From: Pleurotus ostreatus/Saccharomyces cerevisiae fusant
Taxonomy: Eukaryota; Opisthokonta
DNA: 21,579 bases
NCBI GenBank assembly: GCA_024196135.1
Contig: JAMQCK010000489.1
Coordinates: forward strand, 1 to 21,579
Reading direction: 5' to 3'
A model generated the notes under the pieces. That model did no database searches and had not been told where the DNA came from. It was given only the letters and a program-made list of their open reading frames with translations. Below are positions 1-12,255 of this stretch, one piece after another. Position numbers and translations under genes: made by a program. Each line of letters starts with the position of its first letter. Within the stretch, counting starts at the first letter, position 1.

Positions 1-23
1 GCGTGAGCGGGCGCTTAAGGGCA

Positions 24-199
24 GTCGAGGGCTGAGGTAGCCCGTCGACTGAAGATCGTATGAGCCCTCGCCAGCGGAGTGTCCGCGGCGAGGGCGGTCG
101 GGCGACTGAGCCCTAGCCAGCGGTCTCCCGCGGCTCGGGCGAAGCGAGTTCCAGCGCCCTGGCCAGCGGGTGACCGCGGCTAGGGCGTACGTAGGGGCG
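24..199. repeat. Tandem hairpin array, 46-nt period
   Basis: Three units start at 64, 110 and 156, exactly 46 nt apart. Each folds into the same shape: a 9-bp outer stem (GCCCTNGCC with its partner), an invariant bulged A, an invariant inner stem GCGG/CCGC, and a short variable loop (AGTGT, TCTC, GTGA). Hairpins span 64-95, 110-140 and 156-186. At the sixth base of the left arm the pair changes C-G, then A-T, then G.T, so pairing is largely kept while sequence changes; unit 2 has one mismatch. A fourth, degenerate inverted repeat lies at 24-49 (GTCGAGGGCT against AGCCCGTCGAC). Spacers of 14-15 nt share little. No coding sense is evident. It could be the end of a mobile element, a small satellite, or structured RNA; the sequence alone does not decide. 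Confidence 0.75.
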
Positions 200-300
200 A
201 CGAGTCCAAGAAACCAAGATGATGATTAGAAGTAAGTAGTGTTTGTACGTATTGCGTGTCTATTCTATCGGCGGGTTCCGGCCCGCATGTCCGACTGTAG

Positions 301-872
301 GTCCCTGTATGTCCATCCACATCACACAAGGTCTCCGAGAAGATCAACACCATCTACTTCACTCTCCCTGACCGACTGGACGCATATGCCATTCCCACCT
401 CTCACGTCGTATACGCATGTGCGTGCCACAATAGCACGGTCGGCCTGGATCTCTTGATTCCCGCAAAGGACAGCGTGCGTCCTTTCACCAAGGAGGCGCA
501 CGAGGTGTTCGTGGCACTGGCACATCTCAATATGCGAGTCTACCGCCATATGGTCCGACAGCATCTATTCATGCACTACGCACGAATTTATTCTGAGGTA
601 GGTTCTTGCCAGCGTATTTCTTTCTCCTCCCTCTCACATCAATTTTGCCTCCCTCGTCCTCAACCACCCGCGGCCTCCCCTCCCGTACCCGACTATAGAT
701 CCGGCGCCGCACTAATATTCTTACTCTGGGCCCCGACTCCACGAACACGATTCCGGGGATTCCCTACTTCGAGTACTACATGTTCAATGTCGCCAAACCC
801 CACGCTTGGAATTGCAAGGACATCACGGAGATCTTCGACCCGCCGGACATGAGGTTGTGTTTCGCAGCGTGA
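301..872 (+). pseudogene. Copy A of an unrecognised three-copy gene family, 5'-truncated
   Basis: Exons 301-597 and 699-872 with a phase-0 intron at 598-698 (gtaggt to tatag) encode the C-terminal two thirds of the same protein as the copies at 1655 and 3447. Shared landmarks are TIYFT, VVYA, a KDSVRPFTKEA segment, RQHLFMHYARIYS just before the intron, GIPYFEYY after it, and a final EIFDPP block ending close to the stop. An in-frame TAG at 298-300 lies immediately upstream, and no in-frame Met precedes the conserved part, so about 120 N-terminal residues present in the other copies are missing. The TAG could instead be the end of an intron (tgtag), with a first exon lost or left of the window. 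The reading frame after 301 is undamaged, so the break is young or the 5' exon is elsewhere. Function unknown. Confidence 0.6.
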
Positions 873-1654
873 GGATACGTGAAGGGAAATCCGCTGAGGC
901 GCGGGTCTGTACTACCATTCTTCGATGCTAGCTTTGAAGGCGCAGGCGTAAACTTCAATGTATATGCGTCGTAACGAACGGAATCTCAAGAAATATGGGC
1001 TCTTGTCGTTGGGGACCAGAGGGGATCCTGCCGATAACTGAATATGGCCCTAATTACTGCGTCCCTTTGTATGTCGCGTTCAAAAATGGTTTTGGTGTAT
1101 TGGAGGCGCTATGAAGTGGCGCGCGTAGCCGACCATCGGACCATCGTTCATGCGGCGGCATTTGCCGTTGGCCGGGCCGTCGAGCCATCTTGTGGCCAGT
1201 CCCAACGCCACAAACGTCTTTCAAACGCCCATCATCTCTTCGCGTTCATCTCTGTCCATACGGCTCAGGGGTCGCGCATATCTCTCATTCTGAAGATGAC
1301 GACTCCCAACTGCTCTAGAGTCTACGACTTGGATATCCCTCGTAGCGGGCAAGCTTCTCTTGAGGCTTGACCGCGGTTGGGATTGGCATTGACCGTCTTG
1401 AGATGGGATCGTTGGTTGGTCCGAGTCGGGTTCAACCTTCGTTTTTCCTTTGGTGCATTGGGTGGTTTTGATTCTTTCCCTCGACTTTGAGCCGCGACCT
1501 GGTCTTCGCTGCAAATGGCAAGTCAACGGATCGGCTCCCTCTTCCATCGCTTGCGCCGCACATAACCGACTTGACTCTACTTCCTATCCGTGCACCGTCA
1601 AGCTCAAAGCTTGCTCGACGCGCCTAGCCAGTCTCCTTCACGCGGCGCATCGTG
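873..1654. other. Intergenic stretch between family copies A and B
   Basis: I see no convincing coding region here. The short bases just after the copy A stop (gaggat..., then an aatccgc motif) resemble those after the copy B stop, so the duplicated unit probably extends into the 3' flank. The rest should contain the copy B promoter, but no clear TATA box was found. A faint match (ggcatttgccg near 1158) recurs near 2920 in the next intergenic region. Confidence 0.4.
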
Positions 1655-2595
1655 ATGGTGCTCCTTCCCTACTCGTCCGATTTGCCGTCGCGACCGCGTT
1701 CCAATGTAGGGCGACATGGTACTGGTACCGGGAGACATCATTCTGCAGCAAAGCCACTCGCATCGAAGGCTGGAAACGAGGTTCACCAGGCCAAAGCCAC
1801 CCAGCCCTTATCGTCTACCGCCACTGAGTCTTCAAGCCAACGACCTTCGTTCACGGCGTCATCGCACCGAGTGCCACTCATCATCCCTCACGAGATCGAA
1901 TGGCTCCCTGCGTATGTCTGCACCTCCCCTAGACTCCCCATACCACCGTCCCCTGCACGTACGCCGCCGCCTGCAATCAGCCCTGCGCCACCCGTCAACT
2001 ACTTCGATCCAGCCACCCACCATATTCATCTTCCCTACCCCATCGTCGCCATCCGCAATGTCGACGAGGAGGCCCACACGGTGTACTTCACGCGCGCGGA
2101 TCAGGTCTTAGCGAACGTCGTGTACGCCTCCGTGTGGCGCCATGCCACTCTCGGCATCGACTTGTTCTACCTCCCCTCGAAGGATAATCCGCGGCCGTTT
2201 ACCCAGAAGGCGATCGAGGTAGCAAACGCTCTGGCAAGGGTCGTCGGTCGCTTTTACAAGCACGTTCATCGGCAGCATCTGTTCATGCAGTACGCGCGAT
2301 GCTTTTCTAGGGTTAGTCCCGTTCCTTCGCGCATTACTCCTCTACCTGTCGCACTCCCTTTGGCGTAAACGCTTTTCATCTTTGACCTCGCGCTAATCCG
2401 CTCTTGTAGGACCTTAGTATGTATCCGTGCCGCGCTAGGATTCGATACCCCGACGCCAAGCCCACGACCTTGATTCCGGGCGTGCCGTACTTCGAGTACT
2501 TTTTGGAGCGGATCGCTACGCCGCGAGAGTGGGGGTGCGAAGAAATCGCGAAGATATTTGACCCGCCGGAGTTGGAGTTGCGTTTGTTGGCGTGA
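1655..2595 (+). CDS. Copy B of the unrecognised gene family, 280 residues
   Basis: Exon 1 is 1655-2311, a 98-nt phase-0 intron follows at 2312-2409 (gttagt to tgtag), and exon 2 is 2410-2595. The start is ATG 1655; the N-terminus MVLLPYSSDLPSRPRS parallels copy C (MPLYGASSSLRPS). About residues 1-70 are Ser/Thr/Ala-rich and low complexity, followed by RVPLIIPHEIEWLP, a Pro-rich linker, then the conserved core: HTVYFTRADQV, VVYASVWRH, IDLFYLPSKDNPRPFTQKA and RQHLFMQYARCFS. Exon 2 carries IPGVPYFEYF and ends KIFDPPELELRLLA. No signal peptide, membrane segment or known catalytic motif is seen. Copies A and B are closer to each other (RPFT, RQHLFM, YFEY) than either is to C. I do not recognise the family and assign no function. 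The gene model is well supported by the shared intron position and frame. Confidence 0.72.
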
Positions 2596-3376
2596 GGATC
2601 CGTTGTGGGAATCCGCCTTACACGTGATCCACCATGTAACTGACTGAGATGTATCATTTGACTGTGCTTGAATGAAGGATATGAAGGGTTGAGGCCAAGT
2701 TTGCCGGTGTGCGTCTTGCAGAAGACGAAGGGAGCGGAAAGCACATAGGAATTTTTTTTAGGAATTAGATGAATTTCGTGAGCGCATTCGCGAGACCTGA
2801 CGATTAAAGCCCATAATTATATGATCCTTTTCTGAGATCGTCAATCTCTATGTACGGTGGCAGAGCTAGTTGTGAGCGTCCGAACGCATGCCGTTCCCAT
2901 CGCCACAATATCCTTTCCGGCATTTGCCGATTCGCCTAGTGGCAGGTTCGGACCTTGCCGGTTGCCGTAAACCTCTTACAAACGTCCATCTGGTCCTTCA
3001 CTAAAGTTCGCCGCCGCGAAACTTGATCCTTTCCATTGCGCTCCCAACTCCTACGCGAATATCAACCTCGGACAAATCTCTATCGACCTGGCGAAGGCTA
3101 TCTGTTGACCCCCGTCTCTGACGGCGCGCGCGATGCTCAAAGTTATAACAATGGACCGGTTTGGGTCAGACCCGTCTTTTAAAGTCTACCCCTTGGGGAC
3201 AGACCAAGTCTGGATTGGCCTTCGCCCTTTGACGGTGCCAAGTCCACCTGCTCATCGGCTGTAGAAGTCCTTTCGCATGGTCTAATCCGCATGGATAATC
3301 GACCTCAAAAGGATTGACTTTCCCTTGTATTATCTGACCTTCCTGCTACATAATGGACTTGGCTATAATTCCTGTC
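2596..3376. other. Intergenic stretch upstream of family copy C
   Basis: No gene could be supported. The region has several short open frames without the codon bias of the neighbouring genes. It probably contains the copy B terminator region and the copy C regulatory region; the only clear element is the TATA box at its end. Confidence 0.4.
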
Positions 3377-3385
3377 TATATAAGG
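3377..3385 (+). promoter_or_regulatory. TATA box of family copy C
   Basis: TATATAAGG lies 62 nt before the ATG at 3447. This is a near-perfect core promoter element at a normal distance for a fungal transcript with a short leader. It indicates that copy C has its own promoter. Confidence 0.7.
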
Positions 3386-3446
3386 CGCTGTAATTTCGGA
3401 AAGCGAGCTGAAGGCAATCCCTTCCTCATCCACACCGCTCGGTACG

Positions 3447-4471
3447 ATGCCACTCTATGGTGCTAGTTCGTCGTTGCGACCTTCAACTGACTCTGAAACC
3501 GAGCAGCATCTCTGTGCGGAGACACACCTCACACTGGAGGATCTGCTGGACTCGTCGGTCATAGGACAGGATAGAGAGGATCAGACCACCCGACCTTCAT
3601 CGCACGCCACTCAGTCCGCCAGCTCTACCGCTGTTGATTCCAGTGACGAAAATTCCCAATCCTTATCCGCAGCATCTCAGCGAGTGCCGGTCATCATCGC
3701 TAACGTAGTCGGCATGCTCCCTGATTGTGGCCAGCCGTCTCGACAAGTCGTCACCAACGTGCCCTTTTCATATCCCGCATCTACGTGCTACGCAGGCCCT
3801 GCGTATCACCCATACCTTCGATGCCCCGCGCCTCGGCCTCTCGCTCCTTTCAACGCCGAGAATTGCTTCGACCACAACAACTGGCGCATCAACCTTCCTT
3901 GCACCGTTGTCGCCGTGCTCCAGGTTCACGAATGGACAGATACGGTCTATTACACCTCACCAGACAGGGTGCCGTATCTGCCCCTCGCCGTCTCCACACG
4001 AGTCGTGTATGCTACCGTGCAGCGCCATCCTGACCTCGACATTGATCTGCTGAATATGCAGCTCAAGGATAATCAGATACGTCCTCTTAGCAAGGATGTC
4101 TTGGAAACGTCGTGGCGCTTGTACGAGCTCAATACTCGACTCATGCGACACAGGCAGCGGCAAGGTGACTTCATACGGGCTGCGCGAACATATTCTGATG
4201 TGAGCCTTCCTTCCTTGATTTCTGTCTCGTCCTTCCATATTTAATCAGCATGCCTATCCGTTCGTCTTCCCTACCTCTCTGACACAAATTAACACAGAAT
4301 CGCAACCTCTCTTGCGCCGCAAGGGACCTCACGCCCGACCACGACGCCACTGCATCAATTCCGGGTATTTCTTCGTACATACACAAGCTTGCATTCGAGC
4401 AGGCCTGCGGGGTCGAAGAGATTGTAAAGGTTTTCGACCCGCCCTCATTGGTGTTGCGATTTGTGGCGTGA
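3447..4471 (+). CDS. Copy C of the unrecognised gene family, 308 residues
   Basis: Exon 1 is 3447-4199, the phase-0 intron is 4200-4297 (gtgagc to cacag, 98 nt, same place and length as in copy B), and exon 2 is 4298-4471. The first 75 residues are acidic and Ser/Thr-rich. Then come RVPVIIANVVGMLP, a Tyr/Pro-rich linker, and the family core: DTVYYTSPDRV, VVYATVQRHPDLDIDLL, LKDNQIRPLSKD and a basic helix-like segment ending AARTYSD at the splice site. Exon 2 ends KVFDPPSLVLRFVA. It is the most divergent of the three copies and has the longest N-terminal region. Intact start, intron and stop plus a TATA box suggest an expressed gene. No known domain, signal peptide or membrane segment is visible. 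Function unknown. Confidence 0.75.
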
Positions 4472-4803
4472 GTTCGTAAAACTAACGTGTCCTGTATGCA
4501 GTCACTTTCTTCTTCATGAAGACGTGTCCAATTTTGAGAAATCAGTACGCATCCCTTCGACTGTCTCAGATGCTCGTTTCCTTCCAAGCTGGCTTTGTTA
4601 GACACGGTTGCAGCCATAGGGTCATGCACGCTACACGCAGGCTACACCTACGCCTACTGACACAAGTGTATCACTGATTTTGAGGCTATTGCCGCAAACG
4701 GATGCAAACGCAAAAGATCCCTATTCCACTTGCACACTCGTCTTGCAGCTATGTACTGCTCTCCTCTTGGAGACGTGTAGTGGTTTGTACCGCAGCGCGG
4801 GCT
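4472..4803. other. Intergenic stretch between copy C and the arginine gene
   Basis: No gene is supported. It joins the 3' end of copy C to the promoter of the downstream arginine biosynthesis gene. Short open frames on both strands lack splice-consistent structure or recognisable protein sequence. Confidence 0.4.
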
Positions 4804-4834
4804 TTATCTTATCCCTATCTTATCGTATCTTATC
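4804..4834. promoter_or_regulatory. Cluster of four GATA-factor sites before the arginine gene
   Basis: TTATC, the complement of the fungal GATA-factor core GATAA, occurs four times in 31 nt, at 4804-4808, 4809-4813, 4820-4824 and 4830-4834, about 90-120 nt before the ATG at 4923. Fungal GATA activators of the AreA/Nit2/Gat1 type act in nitrogen control, and arginine synthesis is a nitrogen pathway. Binding itself is inferred. Confidence 0.5.
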
Positions 4835-4922
4835 ACATTTCATATGATTCGGCCGAAGCGGAATTCCCCAGAAAATCTCACAGCAGTTGTTTTATTCCTT
4901 GTCTCCTACCACGACGCCTATC

Positions 4923-7807
<2,885 letters not shown>

Positions 7808-8472
7808 TCTCTATACCTTCTCTGGGGTCTTCGCCCTCTTGCGCAACCTACTCTTGTATTTTTATACTTGTGCGATGGGAGGCTATACCTGTGCTTTATC
7901 CTGAGGTTCTTTGCTTAGGCTTGTCATCGGCCACAACGGGCGTAAGAGTGGTGCCATGCCGCACGTACTATCTCAAGCTTCAGGTATTGCCTCAAATCCA
8001 ATATCGTCTTGAAACTGCGCATTCTACTTCCACGGGTTGCCAATGCGACGGTAGACCCGGAACATGAGAGCAACTGCATAATATCCCGCCAACTGCTGGA
8101 GCCTACGATGTGACTAGTTGAAGTAACGCCACGTGGCGTGCCAATCATTGTCACATGCCGGCAACTCGACCTTAACCTTGACCTCCTTGACTAGTACAGT
8201 CACCACGTCCTCCTTTGAGGCCCTCGACTCTTCTGAAACAACTCTGCGCTAGCATCCCGCACTCTGCAAGGCATATTTTGGCTTTTTCGTGTCTTCCCTG
8301 CAGCCAATCATCTCGACGGCGTAATTTGCCTCGCTTTCACAGCCCCACAAACTGCGAGTTCCATCCGCTTTTGCTCCTGCAAAAGCTGTTGTTGAACTTC
8401 TATATGTCCAGGACAGAACCCACTACTTCCTCTCCCGAAAGGCGGGAAGAGACAGGAGACGACGCAGACGAT
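7808..8472. other. Intergenic stretch between ARG5,6 and the Bem46-like gene
   Basis: No gene is supported. It should hold the 3' end of the arginine gene and the leader of the downstream hydrolase gene. The hydrolase reading frame stays open up to an earlier in-frame ATG at 8404, which is the alternative start discussed for that gene. Confidence 0.4.
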
Positions 8473-10256
8473 ATGGCAGACGCTGCCCGAGGATGGCTGC
8501 CTGCCGTTGAGACGTTCGCTAAGGTGAGCATATCGCTGGCGTACACGACTGTTAACTAGGGATTGACGGAGACATGAAGGGAACGTTCGCTACAGCGGCT
8601 GCTTTGGGAACAGTGGGTAAGGAGTTTCATTCCTTGGTCTGCTGTGCATCAACCTCACTGACTATCCTTCGAATCCTCCTCGAACTTTCTGACCGGCACG
8701 TGCTCATTCGTCTTCATTGCAACGTTATCTTGGGAATACAGGAATGGGCTTGCTCTACTACGGGCAGAACTATCTCATCTATCCGTCCGCCTTCCCTTCT
8801 GGCTCTCGTGTAGGTGCGTCACTTCATACGTTGCTGCCTCTGTTATATCGGACTCTCCAATGCACGGCCGGCTAAGAGCTTGATCAAGCTTGAATACTGA
8901 AACATCTCTATTAGAGGTCGCTGTTCCTACCGACTACAATCTTGACTACGACAGCCTCGACCTCGAAACACCCGATGGTGTGACCCTTCGATGCTACCTC
9001 CTCGTACAACACAAGGATCTCGGAGCCAACAAGGTTGGCGCGACCCATATCGACGAGGACGTGGATCCCAATTTGAGCGATGAAGATGTACGTCGGCGGG
9101 TTTCTCCCTTGGTTGCAGATTTGTGGCAAGGCTTCGCACACGATGACGCAGACGTACCTCTCATCATCTTCTGCGTTTGCTGAAATTGCCACATATTGAC
9201 ACCTTTCGCTTAGTTCACGGCCAGTCGTCCCACTGTCATCATGTTCCACGGGAATGGTGGCAACCACGGTCACCGCATCCCGCTCGCACGGGTCTTCTAC
9301 CTCAAGATGCGCTGCAACGTGCTCATGATGTCCTACCGCGGCTACGGTCTCTCGGATGGGTCGCCTTCGGAAAAGGGTGAGAATCGCGCTTACGCGTGTG
9401 CATCGTCGAAGGTGAAAGCTCTATTCTGACGTCCCCTTTGCCTAGGCTTTGTCATCGACGCACAAACTGCCCTAGACTACCTTACATCGGACCCTCTGCT
9501 GTCGCGGACTCCAATAGTGCGTGACCGTGCACTCCATTGCCGGGTCTCTACATCGATCGACTGCCACCGCAGATCTTATACGGCCAGTCCATCGGAGGCG
9601 CCGTGTCCATAGATCTCGCGAGCAAGAATCCCGATAAGGTGAGCAGCTCTGGTGGCTGTAGTCTGCTCGAACTCACTCTTGCGCGCCTTAGATCGCCGCC
9701 ATGGTTTTGGAAAACACCTTCATGTCTATGCGCAGCCTCGTCCCCCATGTTATGCCTCTCCTTGGTGCGTGAAACTCGTGTCCCCTCCGGGTTTGGAATT
9801 CTCGATGATGCAGTGCCGTATGTTCTCATCGTTGACCCCTTTCGTCAGGTCCTGTCTCCTTCCTCTGCCACCAGCGATGGGACTCCGCATCTAAGATCCC
9901 TCTCATACCATCTTCCGTGCCCATTCTCATGCTGAGCGGCGCTCGAGATGAGCTCGTACCCCCGGAGCACATGCGAGGGCTCTTCGAACTGGTTGTAGCG
10001 CGCAAGGGTGACAAGGGCGACAACGAGAAGGTCAAGTTTGCCGAGTTTCCGAACGGGACGCACAGTGAGTGACTCTCTATTCATTCGATTTCTTACGATA
10101 GTGTATGTTGTTATGAAATACTGATGCCCTGGTACAGACGACACTTGCGCGCAGCCTGGTTACTGGAACTGCGTCGCGGACTTCATTGCCAGCCTCGGTG
10201 ACAAACCGACGGAGAAGGCGAAGAAGCAGGCCGAGGCCGGTGCTAGTATGCTGTAG
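8473..10256 (+). CDS. bem46: Bem46/ABHD13-like alpha/beta hydrolase
   Basis: Ten exons give 344 residues: 8473-8523, 8580-8616, 8742-8809, 8917-9087, 9214-9376, 9446-9516, 9573-9638, 9692-9764, 9849-10064 and 10138-10256. Residues about 18-40 (FATAAALGTVGMGLLYYGQ) form an N-terminal membrane anchor followed by YLIYPSAFP, a Bem46 hallmark. FHGNGGNHGHR gives the oxyanion loop. The catalytic triad is Ser193 in GQSIGG, Asp267 in SGARDELVPP and His305 in PNGTHND. The family has been linked to fungal polarity, but its substrate is not settled. The start at 8473 has a better context (G at -3 and +4) than the in-frame ATG at 8404, which would add 23 residues. The first intron was placed at 8524-8579 because this keeps the frame; the nearer AG sites at 8559 and 8571 do not. 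The 8810-8916 intron borders are the least certain. The family call is firm. Confidence 0.9.
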
Positions 10257-10415
10257 CTTCGAGTATCATATTCCTTTACTTTACCTTGCGTCGTGATACA
10301 GTAATCGTCTTTTGCTAGTAGGGCACGTCACGGTTGACAATATGTGACATTGATTAGACGCGTCGGTCAAAGCTGCGTGATCTGTTGTCCTCAACCATCA
10401 CGTTGGGAATCCCTC

Positions 10416-11734
10416 ATGTCTGTCGTTCCGCCTGTCACGTTCCACGAGCGAGTGGACTGCCCAATTTCCGGGAGAAATGATCTGATGTCTCTCGGGTATC
10501 TCATAGACGAGGAGGAGTGTGAAGGCGACGACGCCGAGGTCAGTTGAGAACGATACAACGAAACTGAAAAGCTCAACCTCTGCTTCATCTCAGGTCGCGA
10601 TGACGGAATGGACATGGGGACTACCGAGGGGTGGCCTCAAGTCTTATCTCTCGTCCAGCCATAACCAAGTATTTTGTGCGTCCCATTCCGACTGCTATCT
10701 TATAGCTTTGTTAAACTCTGCGTAGTACGGCGAGACATCATGCGTATGTATGCAACGTTTGAGTTCATACTCGCGCCTACGTTCCGCACTTACCTTGAGG
10801 TGATGGAATTTGCCAAACGCGCTGGCGTTATCGACCGCGATGAGGAGGATACTTCGCCGCGTCGTCCTCTGACTGGAGTGTGTTCATTGTCTATTTCGCT
10901 TAGCATAATTGCTGACAGTATCTTCAGCTTACTCCTTCGAGTGGCTTGTATCGCTACGTGTTCATCCCATTTACCGACGCTGCTCGCGAGATTCAGACAG
11001 AGATCGGGATGCAGCCGCAAACTGACCACGATATGAACGGCGGTATACATCCCATCCACGAGTCGCCCGCGCACGACGGAAGTGATGCATTCCCTATCGT
11101 CGAATGCCACGCTCACCCATACTCGATCTGCAGCTTTGCGAAGCAAGCATTCGAATACCACCGGCTCGGCACCTACATCACCGCGCAGTGGTCGACATGC
11201 GTCTCCTTCATCCTGCTTCAGTGGATGTGGGCGAAGGTGGAGGTGCCACAATGGTTTTTGGATGCGCCGAAGCAGAGTGACGGTGACTGGGCTGTCTACG
11301 GTTCTGAAAAGTCGGGTTACACGCTCCCCCCGGTCAATTCCATCGTGCGGACGACTCAGGACGTTGAGGATATACTCAATATCGACCAGTCCGACTACCC
11401 GAAGCCTCGCGAGAAGGTCATGGACTGGTATCCGAGACTCAAGCCGTCAAGGAAAGGCGACCTCGCCGAATCTCGCTCGCTCTACTTTCCTCGTCGCTCC
11501 GAACGACTGGAAAAGCGCTCTTCTTTGGACGTTGCGGGGCCACGCACTGCTCGCCGTCGTTGCAAGTCGTCGCAAGCTACCTGCGCTCTGCGCGGGGCAG
11601 AGGAAGACTCACCGCCCGTGTGGCTGCAACAGAATGGCCATTCCCCGACGGAACTCTTCTCGAGCACCGAATGGGCGTTCTTCTGCTGCGGAACATGCCT
11701 TGACGGCAAAATGGGGAAGAAATTGTCGAAGTGA
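10416..11734 (+). CDS. Conserved-looking fungal protein of unknown function, 3' end possibly frameshifted
   Basis: Exons 10416-10538, 10594-10675, 10726-10877 and 10928-11734 join in frame with GT-AG introns of 50-55 nt and give 387 residues. The start is MSVVPPVTFHERVDCPISG. Later landmarks are MYATFEFILAPTFRTYLEV, GLYRYVFIPFTDAAR and FPIVECHAHPYSICSFA, where the spaced His and Cys could bind a metal, though this is a guess. After about residue 290 (near 11455) the annotated frame becomes Arg/Ser-rich. A neighbouring frame reads more like folded protein (LVAPNDWKSALLWTLRGHAL). At 11556-11575 a 10-bp tandem duplication separates it from a third protein-like frame (TEWPFPDGTLLEHRMGVLL, stop at 11701). 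The true C-terminus may therefore differ, or the gene may be decaying. I do not recognise the family. It starts only 160 nt after the Bem46-like stop. Confidence 0.65.
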
Positions 11735-12255
11735 ATCTCTGAGGACTCACCATCGTTATTGACTTCTAACAATCAAGTGTACTGTGATGCTGCCTGCGGC
11801 GCCATCCACGCTTCGCCAGTCAAGTGCTCACACCGACGGTGAACTCTTCTCTCCATCGCCTGCTGAGCGCCTCCGATGTTAGGTTCGCAATTCCATTCAA
11901 GGACGGGATAACGGTCGTACAAACGCGCCTTCGTTAGGCTCAGAACACAGGCTGTCCAGGTCAATCAACCTTCAGTCATCTTTTTCGTCTTCTCGGTCGC
12001 CTGCCCGAAGTGCCTGGTCGGCCATCTTTACACTACAAGATGAATAAAAACAGTATATGTACACGTCTATCTCCCACAGTACTACCGAAGAGGTGTGCGA
12101 TGCTGAGGCCTTCGAATTGTCGTATGAACTCTTCCGACTAGGCAAGACCTCGAGTTGCCGTCCCGTGTGCAAGGCCTCCCGTTACCGTCTCGTATGCAAC
12201 TGTTTCCCGTTCAATCAAGCCGATGGATGGTATGATGCCCCAAGCGATCGAACAC
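11735..12255. other. Intergenic stretch between convergent genes
   Basis: The plus-strand gene at 10416 and the minus-strand Ubc13 gene both end towards this segment, so it should hold two 3' untranslated regions. No gene, repeat or clear terminator structure was identified. Confidence 0.45.

Noticed and set aside
1..200. CRISPR-like array
   Set aside because: The repeats are hairpins with variable arms and only three units, in a eukaryotic setting with no cas genes; the period match alone is not enough.
8524..8559. A 36-nt first intron for the Bem46-like gene
   Set aside because: It is too short and puts the next exon out of frame; an AG at 8578-8579 gives a 56-nt intron and keeps the frame.
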